Positions 52,996 to 61,501 of a stretch of DNA of 64,000 nt are shown piece by piece (position 1 is the first letter of the stretch; each line of letters starts with the position of its first letter). The stretch lies in the NCBI RefSeq assembly GCF_014274685.1, contig NZ_CP060393.1, forward strand, positions 3,221,501 through 3,285,500. Reading direction: 5' to 3'. The DNA comes from Edaphobacter sp. 4G125 (GTDB lineage Bacteria > Acidobacteriota > Terriglobia > Terriglobales > Acidobacteriaceae). The translations under genes and the position numbers were made by a program. The notes beneath the pieces are model-generated. The model did not search any database and was not told the DNA's origin. It was given only the letters and a program-made list of their open reading frames with translations.

Positions 52996-53379
52996 TTGCG
53001 AAAGCTCTTAGCCATTGCGTTGCTGGCCATGTTCGGCTTGCCGTTCGTATCATCGTTCTTCGCGATATCTGAGACGAGCGAGACGAACCTGCCTGCGTGC
53101 TGCCGGCGCAACGGTCAACATCACTGCATGATAAGCATGAGCGAGCATAGCCAGCTTGTTCTGGACGATCCGCAGTTCAGCGCTCCGATTCAGAAATGTC
53201 CTTACTATCCCGGAGTTGCAGCTGTTCCGCACTCAGAGCTCTACACAGCCCCTCCAGTAGGAGCCATCTTCGCATCGCTAGTCCGTCATCCTTGTGGTGT
53301 AGCGCAGACGGAATCTAAACGGCGCATCTCTCGCGACCGTTCTCGCTCAAAGCGTGGACCTCCCACAATCCTCTCTTAA
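52996..53379 (+). CDS. Secreted Cys/His-rich small protein upstream of the TonB receptor
   Basis: A 127-residue protein starting at TTG 52996 with a signal peptide (LLAIALLAMFGLPFVSSFFA). The mature part begins NLPACCRRNGQHHCMISM, a Cys-Cys/His-His-Cys cluster that I recognise from small acidobacterial proteins next to copper or TonB genes, and has single cysteines later (QKCPYYPG, HPCGV). It is followed 116 bp downstream by the TonB receptor. A role in metal capture is plausible but inferred. ATG 52977 is in another frame. Confidence 0.6.
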   Translation: MRKLLAIALLAMFGLPFVSSFFAISETSETNLPACCRRNGQHHCMISMSEHSQLVLDDPQFSAPIQKCPYYPGVAAVPHSELYTAPPVGAIFASLVRHPCGVAQTESKRRISRDRSRSKRGPPTILS

Positions 53380-53464
53380 CGTTTCTCCTGCAGTAGCTTA
53401 GTTTCGCTCTTCGCCTTCCGAATCGGCATGCAGCAAGCTGCTGCTATGGATTCGGAATACAGAT

Positions 53465-53489
53465 CGTCACATCTCCGTGACGAGGAGAT
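53465..53489 (+). promoter_or_regulatory. Leader hairpin that can mask the ribosome site of the TonB receptor
   Basis: CGTCAC-ATCTCC-GTGACG forms a hairpin (53465-53482) whose entire loop is complementary to GGAGAT (53484-53489), the ribosome site of the gene at 53496. Loop-SD pairing would hide the ribosome site. A larger hairpin with 9-bp outer arms TTCCGAATC/GATTCGGAA lies before it at 53416-53457. Confidence 0.4.
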
Positions 53490-53495
53490 CGTTTC

Positions 53496-55766
53496 ATGCG
53501 CCGATTAGCGTACTACCTCATCTTCCTCTGGCTATTTCAAAGTCAGGCTGCTCACGCCACTATCTTTGGACAAATACAGGGCATCGTTCACGATCCTCAG
53601 CACCGCCCTGTCAGCGGAGCGAAAATCACGATCCACGCGGTGCATTCGGATTTCGCGGTGTCCGGACAAACCGATCAAGAGGGCAGCTTCCATCTGACCG
53701 CCATTCCACTTGGAGAGTATGTCATCACCGTCAGCCAGACTGGATTCAGTACTCTTGAACAAACGATTACACTGGCATCGAATACCTCGCCCCTTCTGCA
53801 TTTTGAGTTGCAAGTTGGGAGCGTAAAGCAATCTGTTACGGTCTCGACTCAGAGTGGAACGGCAAATGTCGACTCCGTCACACCGACCACGCTTGTAGGC
53901 CGTATCGATATCGCCCGGACTCCGGGAGCTGACCGAACCAACAGCCTGCAGATGATCACCAACTTTGTGCCCGGGGCCTATATTACTCACGACATGCTGC
54001 ACATGCGTGGCGGCCATCAGGTGAGCTGGCAGATCGATGGCGTACAGATTCCCAACACCAATATCGCGAGCAATTTAGGCGCTCAGATTGATCCCAAAGA
54101 CATCGACTATCTCGAAGTTCAGCGCGGAAGCTACAACTCCGATGTAGGTGATCGAACCTATGGAGTCTTCAATGTCGTGCCCAGAACCGGCTTCGAACGA
54201 AACAATGAGGGCGAAATCGTACTAAGTCTTGGCAGCTTCTTCCAGACGAATGACCAGATAAACTTTGGCAGTCATACCGAAAAATTTGCGTACTACACAA
54301 GCGTGAATGGAAATCGCAGCGATTACGGCCTCTCTCCCCCGATTGCCAAGGCGTATCACAATGCAGCGAACGGCTATGGCGGCTTCGCTTCGTTCATCTA
54401 CAACCGGACTCCACAGGATCAGCTCAGGCTTATTACTCAACTCCGCACTGACTATTACCAAATCCCATACGATCCCGATCCGGACAGTGCAGAGAACCAG
54501 CAATACGATTCCAGTGGTTTGCGCGACGGACAACATGAGACAGACGGCATCGTGGCCTTTACCTGGGCGCACACCTTCAGCGCTTCAACATTGCTGCAGG
54601 CATCACCCTTCTATCACTACAACCGGGCAAACTACCAGCCGAACATCAATGATCTACCGGTTGCTACTACATCCGATCGTGTGTCCAGCTATGCCGGCGT
54701 TCAGGCGTCCATCACCACAATCATCGCGGGTAATACGTTGCAGGCAGGTTTTTACTCGTTCGGCCAACATGACAGCTACGCGTATGGCTCTATCTTCAAC
54801 GATGGGAGCTATCCGAACTTTAAGCTCAACGATTCTGCGACCGGCGGCGTGTTCGAGGAGTTCGTCTCCGACAACTATAAAGTGACGTCGTGGCTTACTC
54901 TGATCGCCGGCTTGCGTCAGTCTCACTTCAGTGGCACCTTCACTGAAGACGCGACAAACCCTCGCGTGGGCGCCGCACTCCAAGTGCCGAAGCTCCACTG
55001 GGTCTTCCGCGGTTTCTATGGACGCTTTTACCAACCGCCGCCGTTGCTGACCGCTTCAGGCCCCATCGTTAATTACGCTAACAGTCAGAACACTACCTTT
55101 CTGCCATTGCACGGTGAGCGCGATGAGGAACATCAATTTGGGGTGCAGATTCCTCTTCGCGGTTGGCTGCTCGATGCCGACACCTTCAAGACGCGGGCCA
55201 ACAATTTTCTGGACCACTCGAACGTCGGCGAATCTAGCATCTACTACCCGATAACCATCGATGGCGCGCTCATCCGAGGATGGGAACTAACACTCCGTTC
55301 TCCGCGTCTATGGCATGGCGGCCAGGCACACCTTGCCTACTCTAACCAGATTGGTGAACAACGGGGAGCCATCGCGGGCGGCCTTGTATGCTATCCAATC
55401 GCATCACGGGACTGCGCGGCAGATTTTACCTACAGCCCACTCGACCACGACCAACGCAATACGCTTAACGTAGGCTACAGCACGTCATTACCCTTTCGTG
55501 CGTTTGCCTCGACCAATGTGTACTATGGCTCAGGCTTTCACAATGGCTCGCCCAACGAACAATACCCAGACGAGTATCTCTCACAGCATACGACCCTCGA
55601 TCTCGCCATTGGGAAGAGCATCGGTGAACGGACAATAATTTCAGTGAATGCGCTGAACGTTGGCAACCGAAGAGTTTTACTGGACAACAGCCTCACATTT
55701 GGCGGCTTTCACTATAACGATCCACGTGAAATCTATGGCGAGATTCGCTATCGCTTTCACTACTAA
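53496..55766 (+). CDS. TonB-dependent outer-membrane receptor with carboxypeptidase-like N-terminal domain
   Basis: Outer-membrane transporter of 756 residues. Signal peptide (YYLIFLWLFQSQAAHA), then a carboxypeptidase regulatory-like domain (about 25-110, GIVHDPQHRPVSGAKITIHA), a plug (about 125-225: MLHMRGGHQVSWQIDGVQIPN is the usual plug centre) and a beta-barrel that ends in the aromatic residue Tyr (EIRYRFHY) as expected. No TonB box could be placed with confidence. This smaller type (usual Oar-like ones have 1000-1200) resembles cobalamin/metal-type receptors. With the Cys/His-rich secreted protein before it, metal uptake is a reasonable guess. Confidence 0.87.
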   Translation: MRRLAYYLIFLWLFQSQAAHATIFGQIQGIVHDPQHRPVSGAKITIHAVHSDFAVSGQTDQEGSFHLTAIPLGEYVITVSQTGFSTLEQTITLASNTSPLLHFELQVGSVKQSVTVSTQSGTANVDSVTPTTLVGRIDIARTPGADRTNSLQMITNFVPGAYITHDMLHMRGGHQVSWQIDGVQIPNTNIASNLGAQIDPKDIDYLEVQRGSYNSDVGDRTYGVFNVVPRTGFERNNEGEIVLSLGSFFQTNDQINFGSHTEKFAYYTSVNGNRSDYGLSPPIAKAYHNAANGYGGFASFIYNRTPQDQLRLITQLRTDYYQIPYDPDPDSAENQQYDSSGLRDGQHETDGIVAFTWAHTFSASTLLQASPFYHYNRANYQPNINDLPVATTSDRVSSYAGVQASITTIIAGNTLQAGFYSFGQHDSYAYGSIFNDGSYPNFKLNDSATGGVFEEFVSDNYKVTSWLTLIAGLRQSHFSGTFTEDATNPRVGAALQVPKLHWVFRGFYGRFYQPPPLLTASGPIVNYANSQNTTFLPLHGERDEEHQFGVQIPLRGWLLDADTFKTRANNFLDHSNVGESSIYYPITIDGALIRGWELTLRSPRLWHGGQAHLAYSNQIGEQRGAIAGGLVCYPIASRDCAADFTYSPLDHDQRNTLNVGYSTSLPFRAFASTNVYYGSGFHNGSPNEQYPDEYLSQHTTLDLAIGKSIGERTIISVNALNVGNRRVLLDNSLTFGGFHYNDPREIYGEIRYRFHY

Positions 55767-56014
55767 TAATCTGAATCGATCTAGCCAGAGCAACAACCGG
55801 CGAGTTGCTCTTCGGGCCGAATTATTTCAGCGTCCCCACCAGACAATTCTTCTGAACGATGTAACTGAAGATGTTTTCAACACGAGGCTGGAAACGACGC
55901 TACACAAAGTGGGAAACACCAGGCATAAGCGCGCGGTCCCCCTTCGCTTGAATCCGGCGGGCCCGTTCTGTCCTGATCACGGGAAGGTATCACGAGCATC
56001 GAAGATATTGTTTC

Positions 56015-56182
56015 TTACAAATTCCGAGGCTGCACTGTGAAGCGGATTTGTTCGCTCCTTGTAGCCATCTTGATGATTCCACCGAATACAATTTCATACT
56101 TGACCTTATCGTCGTGAGACTGCACTTTGAACTCCTGCATCGCATCAACAATAGGAGGGATGACACAAACGTTGCTCGCCAT
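56015..56182 (-). pseudogene. Relic of an Oar-like TonB-dependent receptor
   Basis: A 55-residue frame that includes VIPPIVDAMQEFKVQSHDDK and IVFGGIIKMATRS, a clear but decayed match to the plug-domain consensus (DAIQEFKVQT... EFGGxxGGxVNVVTKSG) of acidobacterial Oar-like receptors. The rest of that gene is missing on both sides. The surrounding gap 55767-56264 holds nothing else I can support. Confidence 0.6.
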
Positions 56183-56264
56183 CTCAGTAATGATTCGAAT
56201 CCGAGAGGACTGTAGACATGATGTATTGAGACGATGGAGTTCTGTCCATCGTGTTTCAATATAG

Positions 56265-57482
56265 TTAAAGTAACCAACGGAAGATTTGATCTAACGTACA
56301 TCGTTGCGTTGAGACAGTATTTTGCGCCATTCCGGGAGCAATTACCATAGCAACACGTTGATTTTCAAACCATGCCACAAACATGGAACTCGCAGCGCCG
56401 GATAAACGATTCAGATTCAACCATGTATAGTAGGCACCCATGTCGGCATCGATCAACGATCCTGCGGGGTCCAACTCTTGCGCATTATGGCTGGCTTGCA
56501 CAAGATCATTCATGGGCTGTTCAACCTGCCTCGGCTGATAGCGCAACAACACGGTCTGAGGCTGGGCACGTCGCAGAATCTCTCGAGCTGACCACTGTAC
56601 GAACGTCGTGCTGAAGAGTTGGGTTCCTGAACCTTCTGTAAGAAGACTCATTTGAAAATGTTGTAGAAGAGGACTCTGCCCCTCGACCGATCGTGCAAGA
56701 TGAGATGGCTCTAACAAAGCCAACATACTCCGAAGTTCTTCTGGTCCACTTGTACCAGAGAGGCGAACACGATGCATCTCGCTAAGTATGGCTTCTCGGA
56801 GAGGTGCAAGGGCCGCATAGGAGAGTGTTGTGATGGTACCGTCCACGAAGCCTTCTGCCTCGGCGATACCTCCATCCACATACCAATGACCATACGGCAT
56901 ACGATTGGCCATCGCCCTTTCGTGAAGAACAGCAAAACATTGTTCGAGTCCGCGACTCGGATCAATATTGGCAAAGTAGGTGCCGTATGGTCTCAATTTA
57001 CTGAATAGCCGCACTTCATCTGGTTGAGCATCACGGCCTATCACGACAACACAAAGTCTCTTCTGAGTTGGAGCCGCTGCAGTCTGAAGTTCATCAACGA
57101 ATCGACCGTATTGGATCGCTGCAGTTCGGAAGGCGTCGATCGAACCCGAAGTCCATAGATAGGCAGTCAGCTTCTCTACGAATAGCTTTGGCTGCGAAAG
57201 CCATGGATAACGTTGCAGCTCAGGTGAAATCACCAATCGGCTGAAGCTATCCAGAATCTGCTGCAACCGTTCTTGTCTCGGCGGTTGCAGCCACTTTAGT
57301 TGGGCCTGTAACGCAGCCTGTTCCACCGGAAACCTCCAGTCATAAGAACTAATTTCCTGAGCGAGTAGAACAGCAAATGAAATTGGCAGAGAACATAAGA
57401 GAGATAGCTGTTCCGACATGAGTTGCCGTGCTTGCGGTGGGTAAGAAGAAAAGTCCGGGACTTTCGTTGATCCGATCATCAA
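56265..57482 (-). CDS. Hypothetical protein, coupled to a Tat-exported partner
   Basis: A 405-residue protein with no recognised family. The N-terminus has a hydrophobic stretch (LSLLCSLPISFAVLLAQ) that may be a signal or anchor. It contains KRLCVVVIGRDAQPDE, a beta-strand/loop like a Rossmann or vWA-type start, and HWYVDGGIAEAEGFVDGTI. Its ATGA start overlaps the stop of the upstream gene by 4 bp, so the two are translated together and probably work as a pair. This is the second gene of the pair. Confidence 0.7.
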   Translation of the reverse strand: MMIGSTKVPDFSSYPPQARQLMSEQLSLLCSLPISFAVLLAQEISSYDWRFPVEQAALQAQLKWLQPPRQERLQQILDSFSRLVISPELQRYPWLSQPKLFVEKLTAYLWTSGSIDAFRTAAIQYGRFVDELQTAAAPTQKRLCVVVIGRDAQPDEVRLFSKLRPYGTYFANIDPSRGLEQCFAVLHERAMANRMPYGHWYVDGGIAEAEGFVDGTITTLSYAALAPLREAILSEMHRVRLSGTSGPEELRSMLALLEPSHLARSVEGQSPLLQHFQMSLLTEGSGTQLFSTTFVQWSAREILRRAQPQTVLLRYQPRQVEQPMNDLVQASHNAQELDPAGSLIDADMGAYYTWLNLNRLSGAASSMFVAWFENQRVAMVIAPGMAQNTVSTQRCTLDQIFRWLL

Positions 57483-58711
57483 AGAACCTCATGCAGAGGG
57501 CGTCCCTGGGCAAAACGGGCGTTGCATTGCAACATCGCTGCAAGCGTCGGAACAAGATCGATAGATTCAACGGGGCGATCGATGGTTATATTCTCCCGAA
57601 TATTTGGGCCGAGAGCCATCATCCAGGTTGTGCGCGAGAGAGCATCACCGGTACGATGGTGCTGAAAACCGTTGCCACCAGCATCTGTATCGCTATCCCG
57701 CCCGAAATCCGGCAGTATGAATAAAGCGGTTTTCCCTTTATATTCGGGATGATTCTGGATAGATTGCCAGAGTTCGGCACAGAGCCGGTCTGAACGTCGG
57801 ATCGCATCGGTATAAAGCGAGAAGGCGCCGGAATGTGCGATGTCGATATCGTGGAACGTGATCCACATGAAGCTCGGTGCGATCTTTTGCATCACATGCT
57901 GTGCGATATAAAGTGACAACTCATCCGGACTTCTAATCGTCCGCGCGTGTGCAAGAAAGTCGGCCATTGAAAATTGCAATAACTCTGTCAGATCACGCGC
58001 AGACATCACATGCTCGCTATCGGATGGGAGTTGGACAATCGATTCATAGTTATCCCGGAGTAAATGCTCGTAATCCATCCCTCGATTACCGTTCGCCACC
58101 TCTAAAAGCTGTTTCGGCAGCACTACTGTTGCTCCCAAGCCTTTGCCGTAGAGACGGTGCCTACTCTCTCCAATGTGATTGAATCCATTGCTTGGAGCAA
58201 TGACCCAAGCATCGAAGGCTCGACGACGCCGATCACGACGGTAGTATTCAAAGATTGTGGGATTGGCAGGTGAGATCGGAGCAAAGTTGTTGAAGGTTTC
58301 ATAACAGCCGGTGGCTAGGCTGGCCGTAGCCACATAGTGGCCAAGAATGCCGCGGTTCACGACCTGAGTAAAAAATGTCGCTTGGGGAATTAACTCACCC
58401 ACGAGGTGAGGAATGTATTGCTGTCCTTCTGGAGCAAAGGTCTCTTCGTCACGCGCACCTCCCCCAAAGGTCACGACGATAACCTTTTCGGGACGTTCGG
58501 GAGAGATTGTTGCCCGAAGAGGCGAGAAGCTCATCCATGCTGAAGCCGCACCAACCTTAGCCACCGACTGGAGAAAGCGGCGTCGGTTGAGCGCTTGTGC
58601 AGCTGAAATGATCGAATCATACGGAGCCAACGTAACTCGATTCAAAATTGGATCTCCTACCAAAACACAAATCCATCGGCCTGATAGTCTAACGCGCGAT
58701 GCGTCTCTCAA
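57479..58711 (-). CDS. Tat-exported alkaline-phosphatase-fold protein (DUF1501/sulfatase-like)
   Basis: A 410-residue exported protein. The Tat signal is LNRRRFLQSVAKVGAASA; a start nearer to it is likely (an internal TTG or GTG about 25 residues in). The body reads EKVIVVTFGGGARDEETF at the start, MWITFHDIDIAHSGAFSLYT, and ALFILPDFGRDSDTDAGG with RPVESIDLVPTLAAML, the layout of the alkaline phosphatase/sulfatase clan (metal-binding Asp and late D-hH pattern), though the catalytic Ser/Thr/Cys is not obvious. It is translationally coupled to the 56265 gene. Confidence 0.7.
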   Translation of the reverse strand: MRDASRVRLSGRWICVLVGDPILNRVTLAPYDSIISAAQALNRRRFLQSVAKVGAASAWMSFSPLRATISPERPEKVIVVTFGGGARDEETFAPEGQQYIPHLVGELIPQATFFTQVVNRGILGHYVATASLATGCYETFNNFAPISPANPTIFEYYRRDRRRRAFDAWVIAPSNGFNHIGESRHRLYGKGLGATVVLPKQLLEVANGNRGMDYEHLLRDNYESIVQLPSDSEHVMSARDLTELLQFSMADFLAHARTIRSPDELSLYIAQHVMQKIAPSFMWITFHDIDIAHSGAFSLYTDAIRRSDRLCAELWQSIQNHPEYKGKTALFILPDFGRDSDTDAGGNGFQHHRTGDALSRTTWMMALGPNIRENITIDRPVESIDLVPTLAAMLQCNARFAQGRPLHEVL

Positions 58712-58805
58712 GGAGGAGCAAAATAGAAGAAGCAGAAAGGAGACGCTGTTCTTCGCAAAGCCCAGAGACGCATCGGGATGAGAGAAGTGGCCATATGAGC
58801 TTTGG

Positions 58806-61277
58806 TTAACGGGTTTCCGTGGACATAAGGCTACCCACGTCTGCTCCGTTGTTGGCCGAAAAGATCGCGCTGACGCGATAGGTCTGGGTGTCCTGACAGA
58901 GTGGGGAGAAGATCACGGGCAGATCAATCCTTCGGGTGGCACCGCTTGAAATTACCCCGAGTGGGAGTGGCGTAGGAAGACCGAGTTTCGCCTGACAGCC
59001 AGTCCCCTCCATCGTTGGAACAAGGATGAAGCTGTTCAACCAACTGTGCTGTGCAGGCGCGTTCCCAGTATTGGTGATCGCGAACTGCCAGACGCGGAGT
59101 CGATCGACACCAGTCTTACGGATAATGGATGCCGCAAGGTTGGAAGATCCCACCATCGGTCCGACGGTAATGCTGTCGAGCCCTGGCGCATAGCCCCCAG
59201 TATTGGGATTGGTGATCACGATCTTGTTCGCTCCAACGTTCAACTGAACAGGAAGTAAGACAGGGACAGGCGAATCGAAGGTACTTCCGTTCACCTCCAA
59301 GGCAGTTGCTGGGCCATTATTGACAGAGATATAGAACGTGCGTGGGCCACTGGTGGTGTAATCCACCTCAAGCTGGTACATGCCAGCTTCAGCCACCGTA
59401 ACGTTGGGAAAGGTTACCGCATTCTGACTACCATCGCCGTAATTCCCCACATAGGCTCCTCCGGAACAGAAGCTGCATCCCCCAACGCTGGCTGTGCCAC
59501 TAAGTTGTGCTGCCTCCGCTTCGTAGGTCGTGAAATCCGGCGCAATCGCATTTCCATTCCCCAAGATGACGATGCGATCGAGATCTGCAGCGTAGGTTCC
59601 GGGATTGCCAAAAGTGATCGTATTATTCCCGGCTACCAGCGTAACGGGCACCGTTATGGCTTGTGGCAGATTGAAGCTGCCTCCCCCCATGTTTAGTGTC
59701 GCCGGGTGAGTTCCATTCACGACGTATACCAGAGCTCGGGGGCCTTGTGTCATCGCATCCACTTCCATGCGATAAGTTCCAGCATTCTCCACGTAGACAT
59801 TGAAGGTCGCATTGTTGCTCGTAGGTGAAGCCCCGAGATAGCTCAGCTTCGCTCCACCAGAACAAGCTGAACAGGAGGAAACATACGTGGAGCCACTCAA
59901 GGTTGCCGATTCCGCTTCATAAATCTGGCCAACCGGGGTTGTCGTCGTACCAAATGGGGTGACCTTTAACAAACGCGAACCATGACCGAGGACCGTCGTC
60001 GTAAATGCGACGGGAGATGGATCGAGGTTGATACGGTTCCACACATCGCGCACGGCCACGGCAGCGCGAAAACCTAGATCGCTCCAACGGACCGTGACTT
60101 TGCTAGGGAGGCCATTCAAGTTATAGAGAGCAACATAGATGCTGCCGTCCTCTTGTTTGGAGATCCATACGGGCTGGGAACCTCCCGTCACCTGCACTGC
60201 AGGACGACCCGACTGATCAACAGCGATGAGTTCATCGTTCGTGAAAGCCGCTTTAGCGAAATCATCGAGCTTAGTGAGATCCCCACCGAGATACATCGGG
60301 GAGTTCGCCATAGCCCAGATGGTAATCGCGGTCTGTTTTTCTTCATCGGAGAGGCCATCGAGCGTGCCATCGCCGACATCAAGCGTGTCCATGTCATTCC
60401 ATCCAAGAGCGGTGCTCGCTTCATGTTGCCACCCTACATCGTCATACTCACGAAGGACGATGCGCGGCCAGTTGGTGAGCGTGGCGCAACGTCCTTCACA
60501 TTCCACATCATCATCAATACGACGCGCATTCGACCACTGTTGCCAAACGGAAGCATAATCCTGGGAAAGTTGCCAGGAAACAGTCAACCAGATGGGTCGT
60601 CCGGTTTTGGCAATCGCCTTCGACCATGCCTCAACATCGGCTCGGTTATCGATAGAAAGGTCGTTCGAATAGGAACCTGGCGTCACTGCATCAAGCTTGA
60701 TGAAATCGAAACCCCAAGACGAAAAGAGCGCGACGACCGAATCGATATACTCCTGTGCTCCCGGCTTGGTGAAGTCTATCTTGTCGTGATAAGGATAGGG
60801 CGGGTTACCAGCAAAGGCATTTCCCTTCGCAAGCGGTGTCACGACGATATCCTGCGTGTGATAGGGTGTGCCAAGGATGGGGTAGTTGCCGTCGACCGCC
60901 GGCTGCTCGATACCAGGTATCCAGTAGATCCCGGCCTTCTGACCATTGGCATGAATATGGTCCACCAGTGCCTTGATATCCGGGAAAGTTGTGCTGTTCG
61001 GAATAGGCCGTCCGTTCTGGTCGAAGCTCCCTTGCCAACCAGAATCGAGATTGATGTAGACAAAGCCATGCTCCTCAAGACCTGATGCTTTGAGTGCATC
61101 GGATTGCGTAATCATGTTCGCTTGGGTCAGAAAGTTCCCTTGGACGGTCTGCTGGCTGAAACTACTCCAACCGAGATAAGGTTTCTGGCCTGAGTTATTG
61201 ACCTGCGCGCTCGCACAAGGCAGGAAAGTGGCAACCCCGGTCACTACGGTAAGAAGGGAGAAATAGCGCAGTCTCAT
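58806..61277 (-). CDS. Secreted GH27 alpha-galactosidase with two CBM35-like modules
   Basis: Exported glycosidase, 823 residues, with a signal peptide (LLTVVTGVATFLPCASA). The catalytic (beta/alpha)8 barrel (about 30-345) shows VYINLDSGWQ, GIYWIPG, DFIKLDAV with the nucleophile Asp and RIDDDV with the probable acid/base Asp; a C-terminal beta-domain follows (about 350-440). Two carbohydrate-binding modules start YEAESATLSG and YEAEAAQLSG, each with a similar Cys pair (SSCSACSGGA, GGCSFCSGGA). A further C-terminal domain of about 115 residues is unassigned. Probably removes galactose from plant polysaccharides. LacI-type sites lie upstream. Confidence 0.9.
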   Translation of the reverse strand: MRLRYFSLLTVVTGVATFLPCASAQVNNSGQKPYLGWSSFSQQTVQGNFLTQANMITQSDALKASGLEEHGFVYINLDSGWQGSFDQNGRPIPNSTTFPDIKALVDHIHANGQKAGIYWIPGIEQPAVDGNYPILGTPYHTQDIVVTPLAKGNAFAGNPPYPYHDKIDFTKPGAQEYIDSVVALFSSWGFDFIKLDAVTPGSYSNDLSIDNRADVEAWSKAIAKTGRPIWLTVSWQLSQDYASVWQQWSNARRIDDDVECEGRCATLTNWPRIVLREYDDVGWQHEASTALGWNDMDTLDVGDGTLDGLSDEEKQTAITIWAMANSPMYLGGDLTKLDDFAKAAFTNDELIAVDQSGRPAVQVTGGSQPVWISKQEDGSIYVALYNLNGLPSKVTVRWSDLGFRAAVAVRDVWNRINLDPSPVAFTTTVLGHGSRLLKVTPFGTTTTPVGQIYEAESATLSGSTYVSSCSACSGGAKLSYLGASPTSNNATFNVYVENAGTYRMEVDAMTQGPRALVYVVNGTHPATLNMGGGSFNLPQAITVPVTLVAGNNTITFGNPGTYAADLDRIVILGNGNAIAPDFTTYEAEAAQLSGTASVGGCSFCSGGAYVGNYGDGSQNAVTFPNVTVAEAGMYQLEVDYTTSGPRTFYISVNNGPATALEVNGSTFDSPVPVLLPVQLNVGANKIVITNPNTGGYAPGLDSITVGPMVGSSNLAASIIRKTGVDRLRVWQFAITNTGNAPAQHSWLNSFILVPTMEGTGCQAKLGLPTPLPLGVISSGATRRIDLPVIFSPLCQDTQTYRVSAIFSANNGADVGSLMSTETR

Positions 61278-61421
61278 ACAATCACGTCCTCTGATAGCAA
61301 TAGGAGTACAACCTCAGCAGACACGCGAGACTCGCCTGCCATCTCGTTTTTGACCGGGAGCAGAGAAACTTCTTGTGATCCGAAATACTAGAGGTTTCCG
61401 GCTTTCAATTCGGTTAACATG

Positions 61422-61442
61422 AAACGTGTACGAACACGTTTT
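61422..61442. promoter_or_regulatory. LacI-type operator box 1 upstream of the GH27 gene
   Basis: AAACGTGTACGAACACGTTT, perfect 8-bp arms with a 4-bp centre. On the minus strand a TTGACA (61448-61443) precedes it directly, so the palindrome fills the spacer of a possible core promoter, a typical place for repression. Confidence 0.6.
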
Positions 61443-61478
61443 GTCAAGATATTAATCCACATATACCAATAAAAACAT

Positions 61479-61499
61479 ATACGTGTACGCTACCGTTTT
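61479..61499. promoter_or_regulatory. LacI-type operator box 2
   Basis: Box of the same length matching box 1 at 16 of 21 positions (ACGTGTACG and CGTTTT shared), 57 bp from box 1 start to start. It lies just after the GH95 stop; two sites five helical turns apart suit DNA looping. Confidence 0.45.
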
Positions 61500-61501
61500 C
61501 A

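Noticed and set aside
55660..56040. Plus-strand frame after the TonB receptor
   Set aside because: Begins inside the receptor gene in another frame and has no domain; the minus-strand receptor relic accounts for part of the stretch.
60153..61085. 310-codon plus-strand frame opposite the GH27 gene
   Set aside because: Shadow of the catalytic barrel; composition is not protein-like.
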